Positions 43,688 through 53,609 are shown, counted from the first letter of the stretch. The stretch: 64,000 nucleotides of DNA from an uncultured Peptostreptococcaceae bacterium (GCA_905235115.1 CAJOKT010000002.1:1-64000), one strand, 5' to 3'. The notes: generated by a model not told the origin, from the letters alone. Translations and numbers: made by a program.

Positions 43688-45220
43688 ATGCTTGAGATCG
43701 TGAAGACTGCATCTTTTGCGGGGATGGATGCCATAGATGTGACCTGCGAGGTGGACTCAGCGAGAGGGCTTCCGGCCTTCCATGTGGTGGGTCTGGGGGA
43801 TGCCGCCGTAAAGGAGGCGGGAGACAGGGTGAGAGCCGCGGTGATAAACGGAGGTTACGAGTATCCAAGGGGGCGGGTGACCGTAAATCTCTATCCTGCC
43901 TGGATCAGAAAGAAGGGGAGCCATTTTGACTTTCCAATTGCCATGGGGATCCTGGCGGTGACGGGAGCTGTGAGACAGGGAAAACTCAACGGCAAGGCTT
44001 TTATCGGTGAACTGTCTCTGGAGGGCAGGCTGATACCGGTAAGAGGGATGCTTCCAATGCTCCGGGGTCTGGGCGAGGAGATACGTGAGGTATACGTGCC
44101 GGAGGGCAATGCCAGGGAAGCAGCTCTTTGCCTGAGGGGTACTGATAAGAATGTGATAGCGGTCCGAATGCTTAAACAGGCGGTGAACTGGGTGAATTCC
44201 AACGGAGCTCCGCCGTATGTTATTTCGGGAGAGCTACGCGGCTCGGAAAGCAGTCTGGATTATTCTGACGTGAAGGGACTATGGGCTGCAAAGGATGCCA
44301 TAGTCACAGCGGTATCCGGAGGCCACGGCCTTCTCATGATAGGGCCGCCGGGGTCCGGAAAGACCATGCTGGCGGAGAGGATACCCACGATTCTGCCGCA
44401 CATGAGCCCTGAGGAACAGCTGGAGACATCCATGGTCTATTCTATAAAAGGAGGTCTCAGGGGGAGGGTTCCCCTCGTGACTCAGAGACCGTTCATAAGG
44501 GCAACCCCGGGGATGACCGGAGTGAACATACTGGGAGGGGGAAGTGAACCCCTTCCCGGAGAGATATCGCTGGCCCACAACGGCGTTTTTTTTATGGACG
44601 AGTTTCTGGAATTCGACAGGAGGAAGATAGAAGCTCTCAGAAAGCCCCTTGAGGAGAAAAAGATAGTTATGATCAGGAGGGGCATGAACTACACATATCC
44701 TGCGGATGTCATATTCATTGCGGCATCTAATCCATGCAAGTGCGGTTACTTCGGTGACCCTGAGAAGGCTTGCAGGTGTACGCCCTACGAACTGGATCTC
44801 TACAGATCCAGGCTGTCCGGACCCCTGGCGGACCGTATCGACATGTCTGTAACGATCCAGAGGGTGAATTTTGAAAGCCTGGAGGGCGTCACATCTGATG
44901 ACAGCAAGATCATGAAGGAAAAGGTGATGAAGGCCATGGACATGCAGGAGAGGCGTTTCAGAGGTACAGATATCAGAAAAAACTCAATGATGACCGAGAA
45001 ACAGGTCAGAGAGTTTTGCCCTTTGGGACGAGAGGAGAAATCTTTTCTGGAGAAGATCTACAGGAGATACAGCTTAAGCCCCAGAAGGTACTACAAGCTT
45101 CTTAAGATCGCCCGGACAGCCTGCGACGTGCAGGGCAGGAAGGACATCGACATTGCCGGCCTCAATACTGCGGCGGCATACACTGAATTTTTAAATGCAT
45201 ACGGAAAATACGGAGAATAG
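43688..45220 (+). CDS. comM: ComM/YifB family AAA+ ATPase
   Basis: 510 residues starting MLEIVKTASFAGMDAIDV; GTG 43679 is an alternative three codons earlier. N-terminal Lon-protease-like fold (SARGLPAFHVVGLGDAAVKEA), Walker A GPPGSGKTMLAERIPTI, Walker B FMDEFLEF, and the C-terminal Mg-chelatase part with RIDMSVTI and YKLLKIARTACD. In Haemophilus and Vibrio ComM is a branch-migration helicase in natural transformation. Neighbouring yraN and dprA support a DNA-processing setting. Confidence 0.93.
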   Translation: MLEIVKTASFAGMDAIDVTCEVDSARGLPAFHVVGLGDAAVKEAGDRVRAAVINGGYEYPRGRVTVNLYPAWIRKKGSHFDFPIAMGILAVTGAVRQGKLNGKAFIGELSLEGRLIPVRGMLPMLRGLGEEIREVYVPEGNAREAALCLRGTDKNVIAVRMLKQAVNWVNSNGAPPYVISGELRGSESSLDYSDVKGLWAAKDAIVTAVSGGHGLLMIGPPGSGKTMLAERIPTILPHMSPEEQLETSMVYSIKGGLRGRVPLVTQRPFIRATPGMTGVNILGGGSEPLPGEISLAHNGVFFMDEFLEFDRRKIEALRKPLEEKKIVMIRRGMNYTYPADVIFIAASNPCKCGYFGDPEKACRCTPYELDLYRSRLSGPLADRIDMSVTIQRVNFESLEGVTSDDSKIMKEKVMKAMDMQERRFRGTDIRKNSMMTEKQVREFCPLGREEKSFLEKIYRRYSLSPRRYYKLLKIARTACDVQGRKDIDIAGLNTAAAYTEFLNAYGKYGE

Positions 45221-45230
45221 GAGAAGGCCC

Positions 45231-46169
45231 ATGACTTTAAATGATTATATCGAAGAACTGCCCGGACAGGTAGAAGTACTCCTCAAGGAGAAGGGACTGA
45301 CAGAGGTGAAGGTTGAAAAGACTCTGGTAACAAAACATAACGATACGGCTCTCCACGGCCTGATGTTCAGAAGAGAGGGGGATATGATGTGTCCGACCTT
45401 CTATCTGGAGGAACTGTACGACGCCATGGGGGAGGACGCACCTCTGAACATTGCTGCAAGAGAACTGGTCAAGGCATATATAGAGGCTGAAAACCCCAGG
45501 CTTCAGGCCATGGGATGTGACGTGAGTCTTGAGAGGATGTCGGGTCAGATAGGATTCAGGATACTGGACGAGGACAGGAACGGTGAATATCTGGAAAGAC
45601 TGCCACATGTGAACATGTGCGGGAGCATGGTGATGATCGCGGACATCAGTCTGGATCATTCCGGTCAGTGGAGAACTGTGGTAACCAGGGAACTTCTTGA
45701 GGAAAGCGGCTTCACTGAGGAAAAGCTTTTTGAAGTGGCTGTGAATAACTGCACAAAAAACGATCCTCCCATACTGACTGAGCTGGAGGACGATATTGAA
45801 GGAAGGGCGGTCAATCTGCTTGAACGGGACAGACAGGATTTCCCTGAGAGGAGAGCATGCGTTCTCTCAAATACCAGCAGAAGGTTCGGCGCGGGAGTAA
45901 TGTTTTATCCAGGCGTACTGAAGAAGGCAGCATATCTTATGGGAGGATTTACGGTAATACCCAGTTCAGTCCATGAGACCATACTGCTCCCTGATTCTCT
46001 GGGCGTTCCGGAAGATGTGATGCAGTTCATGCTAAACGACGCTAATGACAAATATGTGGATCCGAGAGAGATACTTACTGATAAACTGTTTCATGTGGAC
46101 GGGAAGGGCGTCATCTCTCCGGTGGTGAGAGCGGAAATGAGGACAGCTGTAAGGCAAGAGACCATATGA
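45231..46169 (+). CDS. DUF5688-like protein
   Basis: 312 residues, soluble. ATG 45231 has GGAGAAGG just upstream. PTFYLEELYDAM, ISLDHSGQWRTVVTRELLEESG, GVMFYPGVLKKAAYLMGGFTVIPSSVHETILLP and a terminal ILTDKLFHVDG recall the DUF5688 family of Clostridia, whose function is unknown. It lies between comM and dprA in a coupled run (ATGA at its end), which is a hint toward DNA handling but no proof. Confidence 0.75.
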   Translation: MTLNDYIEELPGQVEVLLKEKGLTEVKVEKTLVTKHNDTALHGLMFRREGDMMCPTFYLEELYDAMGEDAPLNIAARELVKAYIEAENPRLQAMGCDVSLERMSGQIGFRILDEDRNGEYLERLPHVNMCGSMVMIADISLDHSGQWRTVVTRELLEESGFTEEKLFEVAVNNCTKNDPPILTELEDDIEGRAVNLLERDRQDFPERRACVLSNTSRRFGAGVMFYPGVLKKAAYLMGGFTVIPSSVHETILLPDSLGVPEDVMQFMLNDANDKYVDPREILTDKLFHVDGKGVISPVVRAEMRTAVRQETI

Positions 46170-47017
46170 AGATCATCACGAAAGATGACAGCCTTTATCC
46201 GGAGAAGCTCCTTGAAATTAAGGATCCTCCCGGAAAACTGTATCTCAAAGGAAGAGCGGAACTACTTGAGAATCGAGCCATAGCCATCGTGGGTTCCAGA
46301 AAATGCAGCGAGTACGGCAAGATCGTTGCAATGAAGATAGCGTCCGAGGCTGTGCTGAACGGGTTCTCCGTCATAAGCGGGATGGCTCTCGGCATCGATA
46401 ATTTTGCCCACAGGGGAGCTTTGAAAGCAGGAGGAAATACAATAGCGGTCCTGGGAACAGGCATAGACGTATGTTATCCCAGACAGCATGAGGCTCTTTA
46501 TGACAGGATCGCAACAGAAGGCCTGCTCATATCGGAGCAGGAGCCCGGAACCGGGCCCAAAAGATATACCTTCCCGCTGAGAAACAGGATAATATCGGGC
46601 CTTTCAGAGGCGGTCATAGTGGTAGAGGCAAGAGCGGACAGCGGATCCCTCATAACTGCAGAACTTGCCATGGAACAGAACAGACAGGTGTTTGCGGTGC
46701 CTGGGAATATAACAAGCCTGTTCAGCCTGGGTACCAACAGGCTAATATCTGAAGGAGCACAGATAGTTTCCGTAATAGGAGACATATTCACCGGACTGGG
46801 AGTGGAGCCCAGACTGGATGAAGATGATCTGAAAGAACTTGGAAAGGATGAGAGAACGATATTCAGTCTTGTCAGGGAGAACGGAGAAATGTCTATCGAC
46901 ATGCTCTGCTTCAGGACCGGCAGGGATTTCGTCACGGTGAACACGCTGGTATCTGCTCTTGAGATGAAGGGCTTTGTAGACTACAGAATGGGCAAGGTGA
47001 TGGCGGTAAAATTCTGA
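46166..47017 (+). CDS. dprA: DNA-processing protein DprA
   Basis: 283 residues. The DprA Rossmann-like core is intact: AIVGSRKCSEYGKIVA, VISGMALGIDNFAHRGAL, GGNTIAVLGTGIDVCYP, FPLRNRIISGLSEAVIVVEARADSGSLITAELA and RQVFAVPGN. A C-terminal winged-helix-like domain (DMLCFRTGRDFVTVNTLVSALEMKGFV) is present. DprA loads RecA on incoming single-stranded DNA. It overlaps the preceding stop by 4 bases. Confidence 0.95.
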   Translation: MKIITKDDSLYPEKLLEIKDPPGKLYLKGRAELLENRAIAIVGSRKCSEYGKIVAMKIASEAVLNGFSVISGMALGIDNFAHRGALKAGGNTIAVLGTGIDVCYPRQHEALYDRIATEGLLISEQEPGTGPKRYTFPLRNRIISGLSEAVIVVEARADSGSLITAELAMEQNRQVFAVPGNITSLFSLGTNRLISEGAQIVSVIGDIFTGLGVEPRLDEDDLKELGKDERTIFSLVRENGEMSIDMLCFRTGRDFVTVNTLVSALEMKGFVDYRMGKVMAVKF

Positions 47018-47034
47018 CTGTGGCGCAGGCGGAC

Positions 47035-47064
47035 TTGTGAAAAAGGCATAAATGGTGATATAAT
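47035..47064 (+). promoter_or_regulatory. promoter of the dipeptidase gene
   Basis: TTGTGA at 47035-47040 and TATAAT at 47059-47064 with 18-base spacing, 29 bases before the start codon. Confidence 0.5.
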
Positions 47065-47092
47065 CCTGAGGCAACCATTTCAGGAGGTGTAT

Positions 47093-48025
47093 ATGATGAT
47101 TAACATGTTTGATCTGCACGCAGACCTTGCTCTGGCGATCCGGAGGCATCAGAGTGAGTATGACGGAGCTGTTTTAAGAAACCACTGGCTCCCGATCTGG
47201 CAGAAGGGCGGCATCGGCTGGACCGCAGCCGCGAGTTACTTCGGAGACGGAGAGAACTGGGAAATGATGAAGGATACTGTTCTTCTCGTGAAGAATGACA
47301 TCATACAGTCCGGGCTGAAACAGATATTCGGCCCGGAAGATCTGGACGAAAAGGACCCATGCACAACGGTCATAATGACAATAGAAGGCATGTGCGGCAT
47401 CAGGAAGGACCCTGAGGAGTCCGTAAGGTGGATGTATGAACAGGGAAACAGGATCGGATCCCTCTGCTGGAACGATGAAAACGCTTTGGCAACAGGAAAT
47501 GACGGTGACCCTGCAAGAGGGCTTACGGACATGGGAAGAGCCGTCATAAAGGAGATGAACCGTCTTCACATGGTCGTGGACGTCTCCCACGCCAACGAGA
47601 AGACCTTCTGGGATATCCTGGACACCTCGGTGCTTCCCGTCATCGCATCACACTCAAATTGCAAGAGGAAGTGTTTTGTGACTCGAAACCTTACAGATCA
47701 GCAGATGCAGGCCATGGCGGAGAAGGGCGGACTGATCGGTATGAACTCCTGTGAAGAATTCATTAGTGAAGATCCGGACCTGCAGGACGCGGAGCATCTG
47801 GCGGAGCATGCGGCATACATGGCTGATCTGATCGGAGTTGAACACATTGCCTGCGGCTTCGATTTCGGAGGATACTATTATCCGGAAGATACCCAAAAGG
47901 ATCTGTTCGGACCCTGGCAGGCCCAGAACTTCATAGAAGGCCTTAGAAATAAGGGGTTCAGCGAAGATGAGATCAGGGCCATAGCCTACGGGAACACCAT
48001 GGAATTCCTGAGAAAGTACCTGTAG
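47093..48025 (+). CDS. membrane dipeptidase family (M19) metallopeptidase
   Basis: 310 residues starting MMINMFDLHADLALAI with AGGAGG 5 bases before the ATG. The zinc ligands of renal-dipeptidase-type enzymes are visible: FDLHADLA (H-x-D), MTIEG (bridging Glu), VDVSHANEKTFWDI and ASHSNCKR (His residues), GFDFGG. In bacteria these enzymes cleave dipeptides, sometimes D-amino-acid containing. No signal peptide is seen, so it acts in the cytoplasm. It forms its own transcription unit. Confidence 0.9.
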   Translation: MMINMFDLHADLALAIRRHQSEYDGAVLRNHWLPIWQKGGIGWTAAASYFGDGENWEMMKDTVLLVKNDIIQSGLKQIFGPEDLDEKDPCTTVIMTIEGMCGIRKDPEESVRWMYEQGNRIGSLCWNDENALATGNDGDPARGLTDMGRAVIKEMNRLHMVVDVSHANEKTFWDILDTSVLPVIASHSNCKRKCFVTRNLTDQQMQAMAEKGGLIGMNSCEEFISEDPDLQDAEHLAEHAAYMADLIGVEHIACGFDFGGYYYPEDTQKDLFGPWQAQNFIEGLRNKGFSEDEIRAIAYGNTMEFLRKYL

Positions 48026-48067
48026 AAGTATCCGGGTCTGATCAAAATGTAAATAAATAGTCCGCAC

Positions 48068-48119
48068 GAGGGGATGTTTCCGGGACAGTTTCACTGTCCC
48101 GGAACCGTCCCTCTTTTTG
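48068..48119. terminator. long palindrome/terminator behind the dipeptidase gene
   Basis: TTTCCGGGACAGT pairs with ACTGTCCCGGAA around TTC, and outer GAGGGGA pairs with TCCCTC, followed by TTTTTG. The words GGAACCGTCCC and GGGAC are like short palindromic repeats seen behind genes in Clostridia; it may be a dispersed element that serves as terminator. Confidence 0.75.
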
Positions 48120-48150
48120 ACGTTAAGGAAGAAGATCTTAAATTTTTTTC

Positions 48151-48179
48151 TTGCCAAAATTTAAGTTTACTACTATTAT
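48151..48179 (+). promoter_or_regulatory. promoter of topA
   Basis: TTGCCA at 48151-48156 and TATTAT at 48174-48179 with 17-base spacing. A 10-base inverted repeat, CTTAAATTTT (48137) with AAAATTTAAG (48156), brackets the -35 and could be an operator. Confidence 0.6.
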
Positions 48180-48210
48180 ATGTCCTTGTAAGAGAATAAC
48201 AGGAGGAAAC

Positions 48211-50274
48211 ATGGCTAAGAAGCTTGTTATAGTAGAATCGCCGGCCAAGGCGCACACAATAGGAAAGTACTTGGGTCCAACATACAAAGTCAAAGCCTCG
48301 GTAGGTCACGTAAAGGATCTTCCAAGGAGCGGCCTTGGGATAGATATAGAAAATGATTTTGAACCTAAGTTCATAAATATCAGGGGAAAAGGCGAACTGA
48401 TCAAGGAACTGAAGAAGGAAGCCCAGGATGCTGACAGAGTATATCTGGCAACGGACCCTGACCGTGAAGGAGAGGCGATCTCCAATCATCTTTGCGAGAT
48501 CCTGGGTATGGACCCTAAGGGACCCGTCAGAGTCACCTTCAATGAGATCACAAAGGACGTCATAAAGGAGGCTTTGAAGTCACCAAGACCCATCGATCAG
48601 GCACTTGTTGATTCCCAGCAGGCCAGAAGGATGGTGGACAGACTGGTGGGATACGAGATCAGTCCCATTCTTTGGAAAAAGGTGAAAAAGAACAGCTCCG
48701 GAGGAAGAGTCCAGTCTGCGGTACTAAAGCTCGTCTGCGACAGAGAGAGACAGATAAACAAGTTTGTACCCGAGGAGTACTGGAACATAACGGTCCTTTT
48801 CAGCACGGATCCGGAGTTTGAAGCCAAGGTGGCACTTTACAAGGGAGATAAACTGGAAGTTCCCAATGAGGAGAAGGCCTGCCAGGTGGAGACAGACCTT
48901 AATGCGGGGACCTACAAGGTCTCTTCCGTCGCGAAGAGCGTCAAGTCCGTGAATCCCTTCAACCCGTACACCACAAGCACCCTTCAGCAGGATGCATCCA
49001 TCAAACTTGGATTCACCACCAAAAAGACCATGTCCGTGGCCCAGAGGCTTTACGAAGGAGTGAACGTCCCCGGCAAGGGCACCATGGGTCTGATAACTTA
49101 CATGAGAACAGACTCTGTCAGGATCTCAGAGGAGGCGAAGAAAGCTGCCTATGCCTTCATAGCTGATAACTACGGCAAGGAATACACCTCTGGAAGGACG
49201 GGGGCGGTGAGCAAGAACGCCCAGGACGCCCATGAGGCAATAAGACCCACAAATGTATTCATCCTTCCGGATGAGATCAAGGACGTGGATAAGGATCTAT
49301 ACAAGCTTTACAAGCTGATCTGGGAAAGGTTCGTGGCCAGCCGCATGGCAGCAGCCAAATTCGATGTGACTCAGGTGGAGATCGAAAACGGCGACTACAC
49401 GCTGAAAGCCGGCGGCTCGAAGCGCACCTTCGACGGCTTCCAGAAGGTATACGCAACCAATAAGGAAGAGGACAGGGACAAAGCGCTTCCTGAACTGAAG
49501 GAAGGGGACATACTCGTAAACGGCCAGGTCAATAAGGAACAGAAATTCACAGAACCCCCTTCGAGATACACCGAAGCCAGCCTTGTAAAGGAGATGGAGG
49601 CGAAGAACATCGGGAGACCTTCCACATATTCTTCCACTGTTACACTGCTTCAGGACAAGAAATACATAACAAAGATGAAAGGGAAGAAGACTCTTCAACC
49701 CACTGACCTCGGATTTACAATAATAGAATTTATGGAAACATACTTCAGCGACATCACTGATGCCCAGTTCACATCCCAGATGGAGGATAAGCTGGATACC
49801 ATCGACGGTGAGAACGTGAAGTGGAGAGATGTGATCCGCGAATTCTACGGACCTTTCAAGCAGGAGCTCGATAAGGCCAACGATGCAGAAAAAGTTAAGC
49901 AGAAGGACGTTCCGGCACTGGACGAAAAGGGAGAACCCATTCTTTGCGATATCTGTCAACGCCCCATGCTGATCAAATCCGGCAGGTACGGTGAGTTCAT
50001 GGCATGTTCCGGATTCCCGGAGTGCAAAAATACCAAGCCCATTCTCAGATCCGTTGGTGTGAAATGCCCGGAATGTGGTAAAGATATAGTCAGACGGAAA
50101 GGGAAGAGCGGCAAGACTTTCTACGGTTGCTCAGGCTATCCCGACTGCAAGGTATCTTTCTGGTATAAACCGGTAAATAAGAGGTGCCCCAAGTGCGGTT
50201 CGCTTCTGGTGGAAAGGCACCTGAAGAATACAAAACTTGCATGCTCAAACCAAAATTGTGATTATAAAGAATGA
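48211..50274 (+). CDS. topA: DNA topoisomerase I
   Basis: 687 residues from ATG 48211 with AGGAGGAAAC upstream; an upstream in-frame extension would cover the promoter. TOPRIM domain KKLVIVESPAKAHTIGKYLG and YLATDPDREGEAIS; active tyrosine in GLITYMRTDSVRIS; then SKNAQDAHEAIRPTN. The C-terminus has three C4 zinc fingers (CDICQRPM...CSGFPEC, CPECGKD...CSGYPDC, CPKCGS...CSNQNC). It relaxes negative supercoils. Confidence 0.97.
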   Translation: MAKKLVIVESPAKAHTIGKYLGPTYKVKASVGHVKDLPRSGLGIDIENDFEPKFINIRGKGELIKELKKEAQDADRVYLATDPDREGEAISNHLCEILGMDPKGPVRVTFNEITKDVIKEALKSPRPIDQALVDSQQARRMVDRLVGYEISPILWKKVKKNSSGGRVQSAVLKLVCDRERQINKFVPEEYWNITVLFSTDPEFEAKVALYKGDKLEVPNEEKACQVETDLNAGTYKVSSVAKSVKSVNPFNPYTTSTLQQDASIKLGFTTKKTMSVAQRLYEGVNVPGKGTMGLITYMRTDSVRISEEAKKAAYAFIADNYGKEYTSGRTGAVSKNAQDAHEAIRPTNVFILPDEIKDVDKDLYKLYKLIWERFVASRMAAAKFDVTQVEIENGDYTLKAGGSKRTFDGFQKVYATNKEEDRDKALPELKEGDILVNGQVNKEQKFTEPPSRYTEASLVKEMEAKNIGRPSTYSSTVTLLQDKKYITKMKGKKTLQPTDLGFTIIEFMETYFSDITDAQFTSQMEDKLDTIDGENVKWRDVIREFYGPFKQELDKANDAEKVKQKDVPALDEKGEPILCDICQRPMLIKSGRYGEFMACSGFPECKNTKPILRSVGVKCPECGKDIVRRKGKSGKTFYGCSGYPDCKVSFWYKPVNKRCPKCGSLLVERHLKNTKLACSNQNCDYKE

Positions 50275-50295
50275 TTTTAGGAGGTATTTCAAATA

Positions 50296-50865
50296 ATGGA
50301 TAATAAGATAAGTTTCCACGCAACCACCATCTGCGCAGTACGGCGCGGTCCCGACGATCTGGCCATCGCCGGAGACGGACAGGTCACCATGGGTGAGACT
50401 TCCATCATGAAGAATGGCGCAAAAAAGGTCCGCAAGATATACAAAGGACAGGTGCTTTCAGGTTTTGCGGGTTCTGTTGCAGATGCATTCTCCCTTACGG
50501 AGAAGTTCGAGAGCAAGCTGGATGAGCACTCCGGAAATCTTAAAAAGGCTGCGGTGGACCTGGCTCAGATGTGGAGATCAGACAGAGGCATGAGGAACCT
50601 GGAGGCTCTCATGATCGTCATGGACCGTGACAGCCTTCTGATCATCTCCGGAAACGGCGAGGTCATCGAGCCCGACCAGCCCTTTGTTGCCATCGGGTCA
50701 GGCGGAAACTACGCCTATGCTGCGGCCAACGCACTTTACAACCATACGGATATGTCCGCTGAGGAAATCGCCCACGAGGCCCTCAGGATCGCAAGCTCCA
50801 TCTGCGTGTACACCAACGACAACATCACAGTCCTGAAACTTGACGGGGAAGGAGGAGACAAATAA
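50296..50865 (+). CDS. hslV: ATP-dependent protease subunit HslV (ClpQ)
   Basis: 189 residues of the proteasome-like threonine protease. The N-terminus is [18 protein letters not shown], so removal of nine residues would expose Thr10 as nucleophile, as in bacterial Hsl[10 protein letters not shown] and [12 protein letters not shown] follow, with [17 protein letters not shown] near the end. It overlaps hslU by 1 base (TAATG). Confidence 0.96.
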   Translation: MDNKISFHATTICAVRRGPDDLAIAGDGQVTMGETSIMKNGAKKVRKIYKGQVLSGFAGSVADAFSLTEKFESKLDEHSGNLKKAAVDLAQMWRSDRGMRNLEALMIVMDRDSLLIISGNGEVIEPDQPFVAIGSGGNYAYAAANALYNHTDMSAEEIAHEALRIASSICVYTNDNITVLKLDGEGGDK

Positions 50866-52292
50866 TGGGAAGCAAATTCTATTCAATGACTCCGAAAGAG
50901 ATAGTCAGTGAACTGGACAAGTATATCATCGGTCAGAACGAAGCAAAAAAGTCTGTTGCCATCGCTCTCCGCACCAGATACAGAAGATCCCTTCTTTCTG
51001 AAGAGATGAGGGAGGAGATCACGCCAAAGAACATCCTCATGATGGGACCCACCGGATGCGGAAAGACGGAGATCGCGAGACGTCTCGCCAAGCTTATGGA
51101 CGCGCCTTTTGTGAAGGTGGAGGCCACCAAGTTCACCGAGGTCGGCTATGTAGGAAGAGACGTGGATTCCATGGTGAGGGATCTGGTCGAAGCTTCCATG
51201 AGAGTCACCAAACAGTCCAAACTTGAGGAAAAGTATGAGATCGCCGATCAGATCGCAGAAGAGAAGATCGTGGAAGCCATAATCCCAGGCAAAAAAAAGA
51301 ACGTAGGGGAGAAAAAGAGCCCATTCGACTTCATCATGAACTCCGGCGGCTACCAGAGCCAGAAGCAGCAGTTCATCGATCAGCAAGGCGAGACTTCCAA
51401 AAAAGAAGACAATGACATCGAGATGGCCAGAGAGCAGGTCAGGGCTCAGCTGAGAGCCGGCCTTCTGGAGGACCAGTACATCGAGATCGAAGTGGTGGCA
51501 GAGCCTAAGGGCAATCAACTCGATATGTCCAATGAGGGAATGACCATCGCCATCGGCAACATTTTCGGCGGCGACGTGCCACAGAAGACAAGAAAGAAGA
51601 ACTGCAAGGTCTCCGAAGCCAGGAAGATCCTAAGAGAGCAGGAAGCCAACAAGCTTATCGACATGGATCAGGTCACAGACGAGGCTGTGGCCAACGCTGA
51701 GCAGAACGGCATCATTTTCATCGATGAGATCGACAAGATCGCATCCGGAGGAAGAATGGTGTCAGGAGCCGACGTTTCCAGAGAGGGCGTACAGAGGGAC
51801 ATCCTTCCCATAGTTGAGGGCTCCGTCATAAACACCAAGTACGGACCGGTGAAGACAGACCACATCCTTTTCATCGGAGCCGGAGCCTTCTCCGTAACCA
51901 AGCCCACGGACCTCATCCCCGAGCTTCAGGGAAGATTCCCCATAAGAGTCACCCTTGACAGCCTTACTAAGGACGATTTCGTAAAGATCCTGACACAGCC
52001 CCAGAATGCTCTCACCAAGCAGCACAAGGCACTTCTCGAGACTGAGGGCGTGGAGCTCGAGTTCACCGAGGACGGAATAGAAGAGATCGCGACCATCTCA
52101 TATCTCATGAACGAGCAGACCGAGAACATCGGGGCCAGACGGCTCCACACGGTAATGGAGAGGCTTCTGGAGGACGTTTCCTTCAACGTCCCCAGCGAAG
52201 ACACCAAGCACATCCTCATCGATGAGGAATACGTAAAGACAAGGTTCAAGGAGACCTTCGACGCGGAGGACCTTGACAAGTTCATCCTGTAA
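50865..52292 (+). CDS. hslU: HslU ATPase (ClpY)
   Basis: 475-residue AAA+ unfoldase for HslV. YIIGQNEAKKSVAIALRTRYRR at the N-terminus, Walker A GPTGCGKTEIARRLA, the pore loop region TEVGYVGRDVDSM, Walker B GIIFIDEIDKIA, sensor GRFPIRV, and GARRLHTVMERLLED (sensor 2). The I-domain is present (about 130-250). It pairs with hslV. Confidence 0.96.
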   Translation: MGSKFYSMTPKEIVSELDKYIIGQNEAKKSVAIALRTRYRRSLLSEEMREEITPKNILMMGPTGCGKTEIARRLAKLMDAPFVKVEATKFTEVGYVGRDVDSMVRDLVEASMRVTKQSKLEEKYEIADQIAEEKIVEAIIPGKKKNVGEKKSPFDFIMNSGGYQSQKQQFIDQQGETSKKEDNDIEMAREQVRAQLRAGLLEDQYIEIEVVAEPKGNQLDMSNEGMTIAIGNIFGGDVPQKTRKKNCKVSEARKILREQEANKLIDMDQVTDEAVANAEQNGIIFIDEIDKIASGGRMVSGADVSREGVQRDILPIVEGSVINTKYGPVKTDHILFIGAGAFSVTKPTDLIPELQGRFPIRVTLDSLTKDDFVKILTQPQNALTKQHKALLETEGVELEFTEDGIEEIATISYLMNEQTENIGARRLHTVMERLLEDVSFNVPSEDTKHILIDEEYVKTRFKETFDAEDLDKFIL

Positions 52293-52313
52293 TTCACAAA
52301 ATACTTACGGCAA

Positions 52314-53609
52314 ATGATAAAATTCAACGATCAGAATGAAGTCATAGGAGAAGAATACAATGCTATCCTCGTCGGGGTGGAGCTCGACGAGGATATTTCC
52401 TATTCCATGGAAGAGCTCAAAGGCCTCTGCGAGGCGGCTTCAGTGAATCCTCTCTGCATGATGGTGCAAAAAACGGAACGCATGAACTCAGCCACTCTGA
52501 TCGGCAAGGGCAAGGTGGAGGAACTGAAGGAAGCGGCCCGAAAAATGGAGGCCGATCTGATCGTTTTCAATGACGAACTCACAGGCATGCAGCTGAGGAA
52601 CCTGGAGGAGGCCACAGGAGTGAGAGTCATAGACAGGGTCATACTGATCCTGGATATCTTTTCCAGAAGAGCCGAATCCAGAGAGGGCAAACTCCAGGTG
52701 GAACTTGCGCAGCTCAAATACAGGCTGCCCAGACTCACAGGCTTTGGCAGGTCCCTTTCCAGGCTGGGAGGCGGCATAGGCACCAGAGGCCCCGGCGAGA
52801 AAAAACTTGAGACTGACCGCCGTCACATCGAGAGAAGGATATACGACATAAGGTCCGAGCTCAGGGACATAGAGGGCACCAGGTCTGTCCAGAAAAAGCA
52901 GAGGGAGAAGAACGACATCCCCGTGGTCTGCATCGTGGGATACACCAACTCCGGAAAGTCTGCACTCATGAACAACGTGATCCGCAAGTACGAAAAGACC
53001 GGATACGCAGAGGGCAGGGAAGTCTTCGAAAAGGACATGCTCTTCGCAACGCTGGATACCTACAGAAGAAGGATAGATCTGGATGACAGCCACAGCTTCA
53101 TCCTGGTGGATACTATCGGATTTGTTTCAAGATTGCCTCACCTTCTGGTGGAGGCCTTCAAGTCCACTCTGGAGATCGTCACGGAAGCGGATCTTCTGCT
53201 GGACGTGGTGGATCTGTCCGCGGATGACTATGACATGCACGTGAAGGTCACCGAAAAGGTCCTTTCCGAGATCGGCGCGGGAGACAAGGAGACCATTACC
53301 TGCTATAATAAGATGGATCTCATGGACGAGAGCACACTGAACGTTCTGGATTTCACCGGAAAGAACAGCTTCCTGATCTCCGCAAAATATGACATGGGCG
53401 TGGATGAACTTCTTGATGAGGTGAAGAAGAGGCTCTTCAGGGACAGATCAGAAGTCAGATACCTGATCCCCTATGCCAGGGGATCGGCAGCCTCTGCCCT
53501 GAGAAAAGACGCTTTGGTAAAGGCGGTGGAATACGAGGAAGAGGGTACTCTCATGACCTGTGAGATACAGGAAAAGTATCGCCAAAGATATGCGGAGTTT
53601 GAAGTATGA
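52314..53609 (+). CDS. hflX: GTPase HflX
   Basis: 431 residues. N-terminal HflX domain (FNDELTGMQLRNLEEATGVRVIDRVILILDIF), glycine-rich linker RLGGGIGTRGPGEKKLETDRR, P-loop GYTNSGKSALMN, switch II VDTIGFVSRLPHLLVEAF, G4 CYNKMDLM. HflX splits stalled or heat-damaged 70S ribosomes. It follows hslU after 21 bases and overlaps yigZ (ATGA). Confidence 0.95.
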   Translation: MIKFNDQNEVIGEEYNAILVGVELDEDISYSMEELKGLCEAASVNPLCMMVQKTERMNSATLIGKGKVEELKEAARKMEADLIVFNDELTGMQLRNLEEATGVRVIDRVILILDIFSRRAESREGKLQVELAQLKYRLPRLTGFGRSLSRLGGGIGTRGPGEKKLETDRRHIERRIYDIRSELRDIEGTRSVQKKQREKNDIPVVCIVGYTNSGKSALMNNVIRKYEKTGYAEGREVFEKDMLFATLDTYRRRIDLDDSHSFILVDTIGFVSRLPHLLVEAFKSTLEIVTEADLLLDVVDLSADDYDMHVKVTEKVLSEIGAGDKETITCYNKMDLMDESTLNVLDFTGKNSFLISAKYDMGVDELLDEVKKRLFRDRSEVRYLIPYARGSAASALRKDALVKAVEYEEEGTLMTCEIQEKYRQRYAEFEV

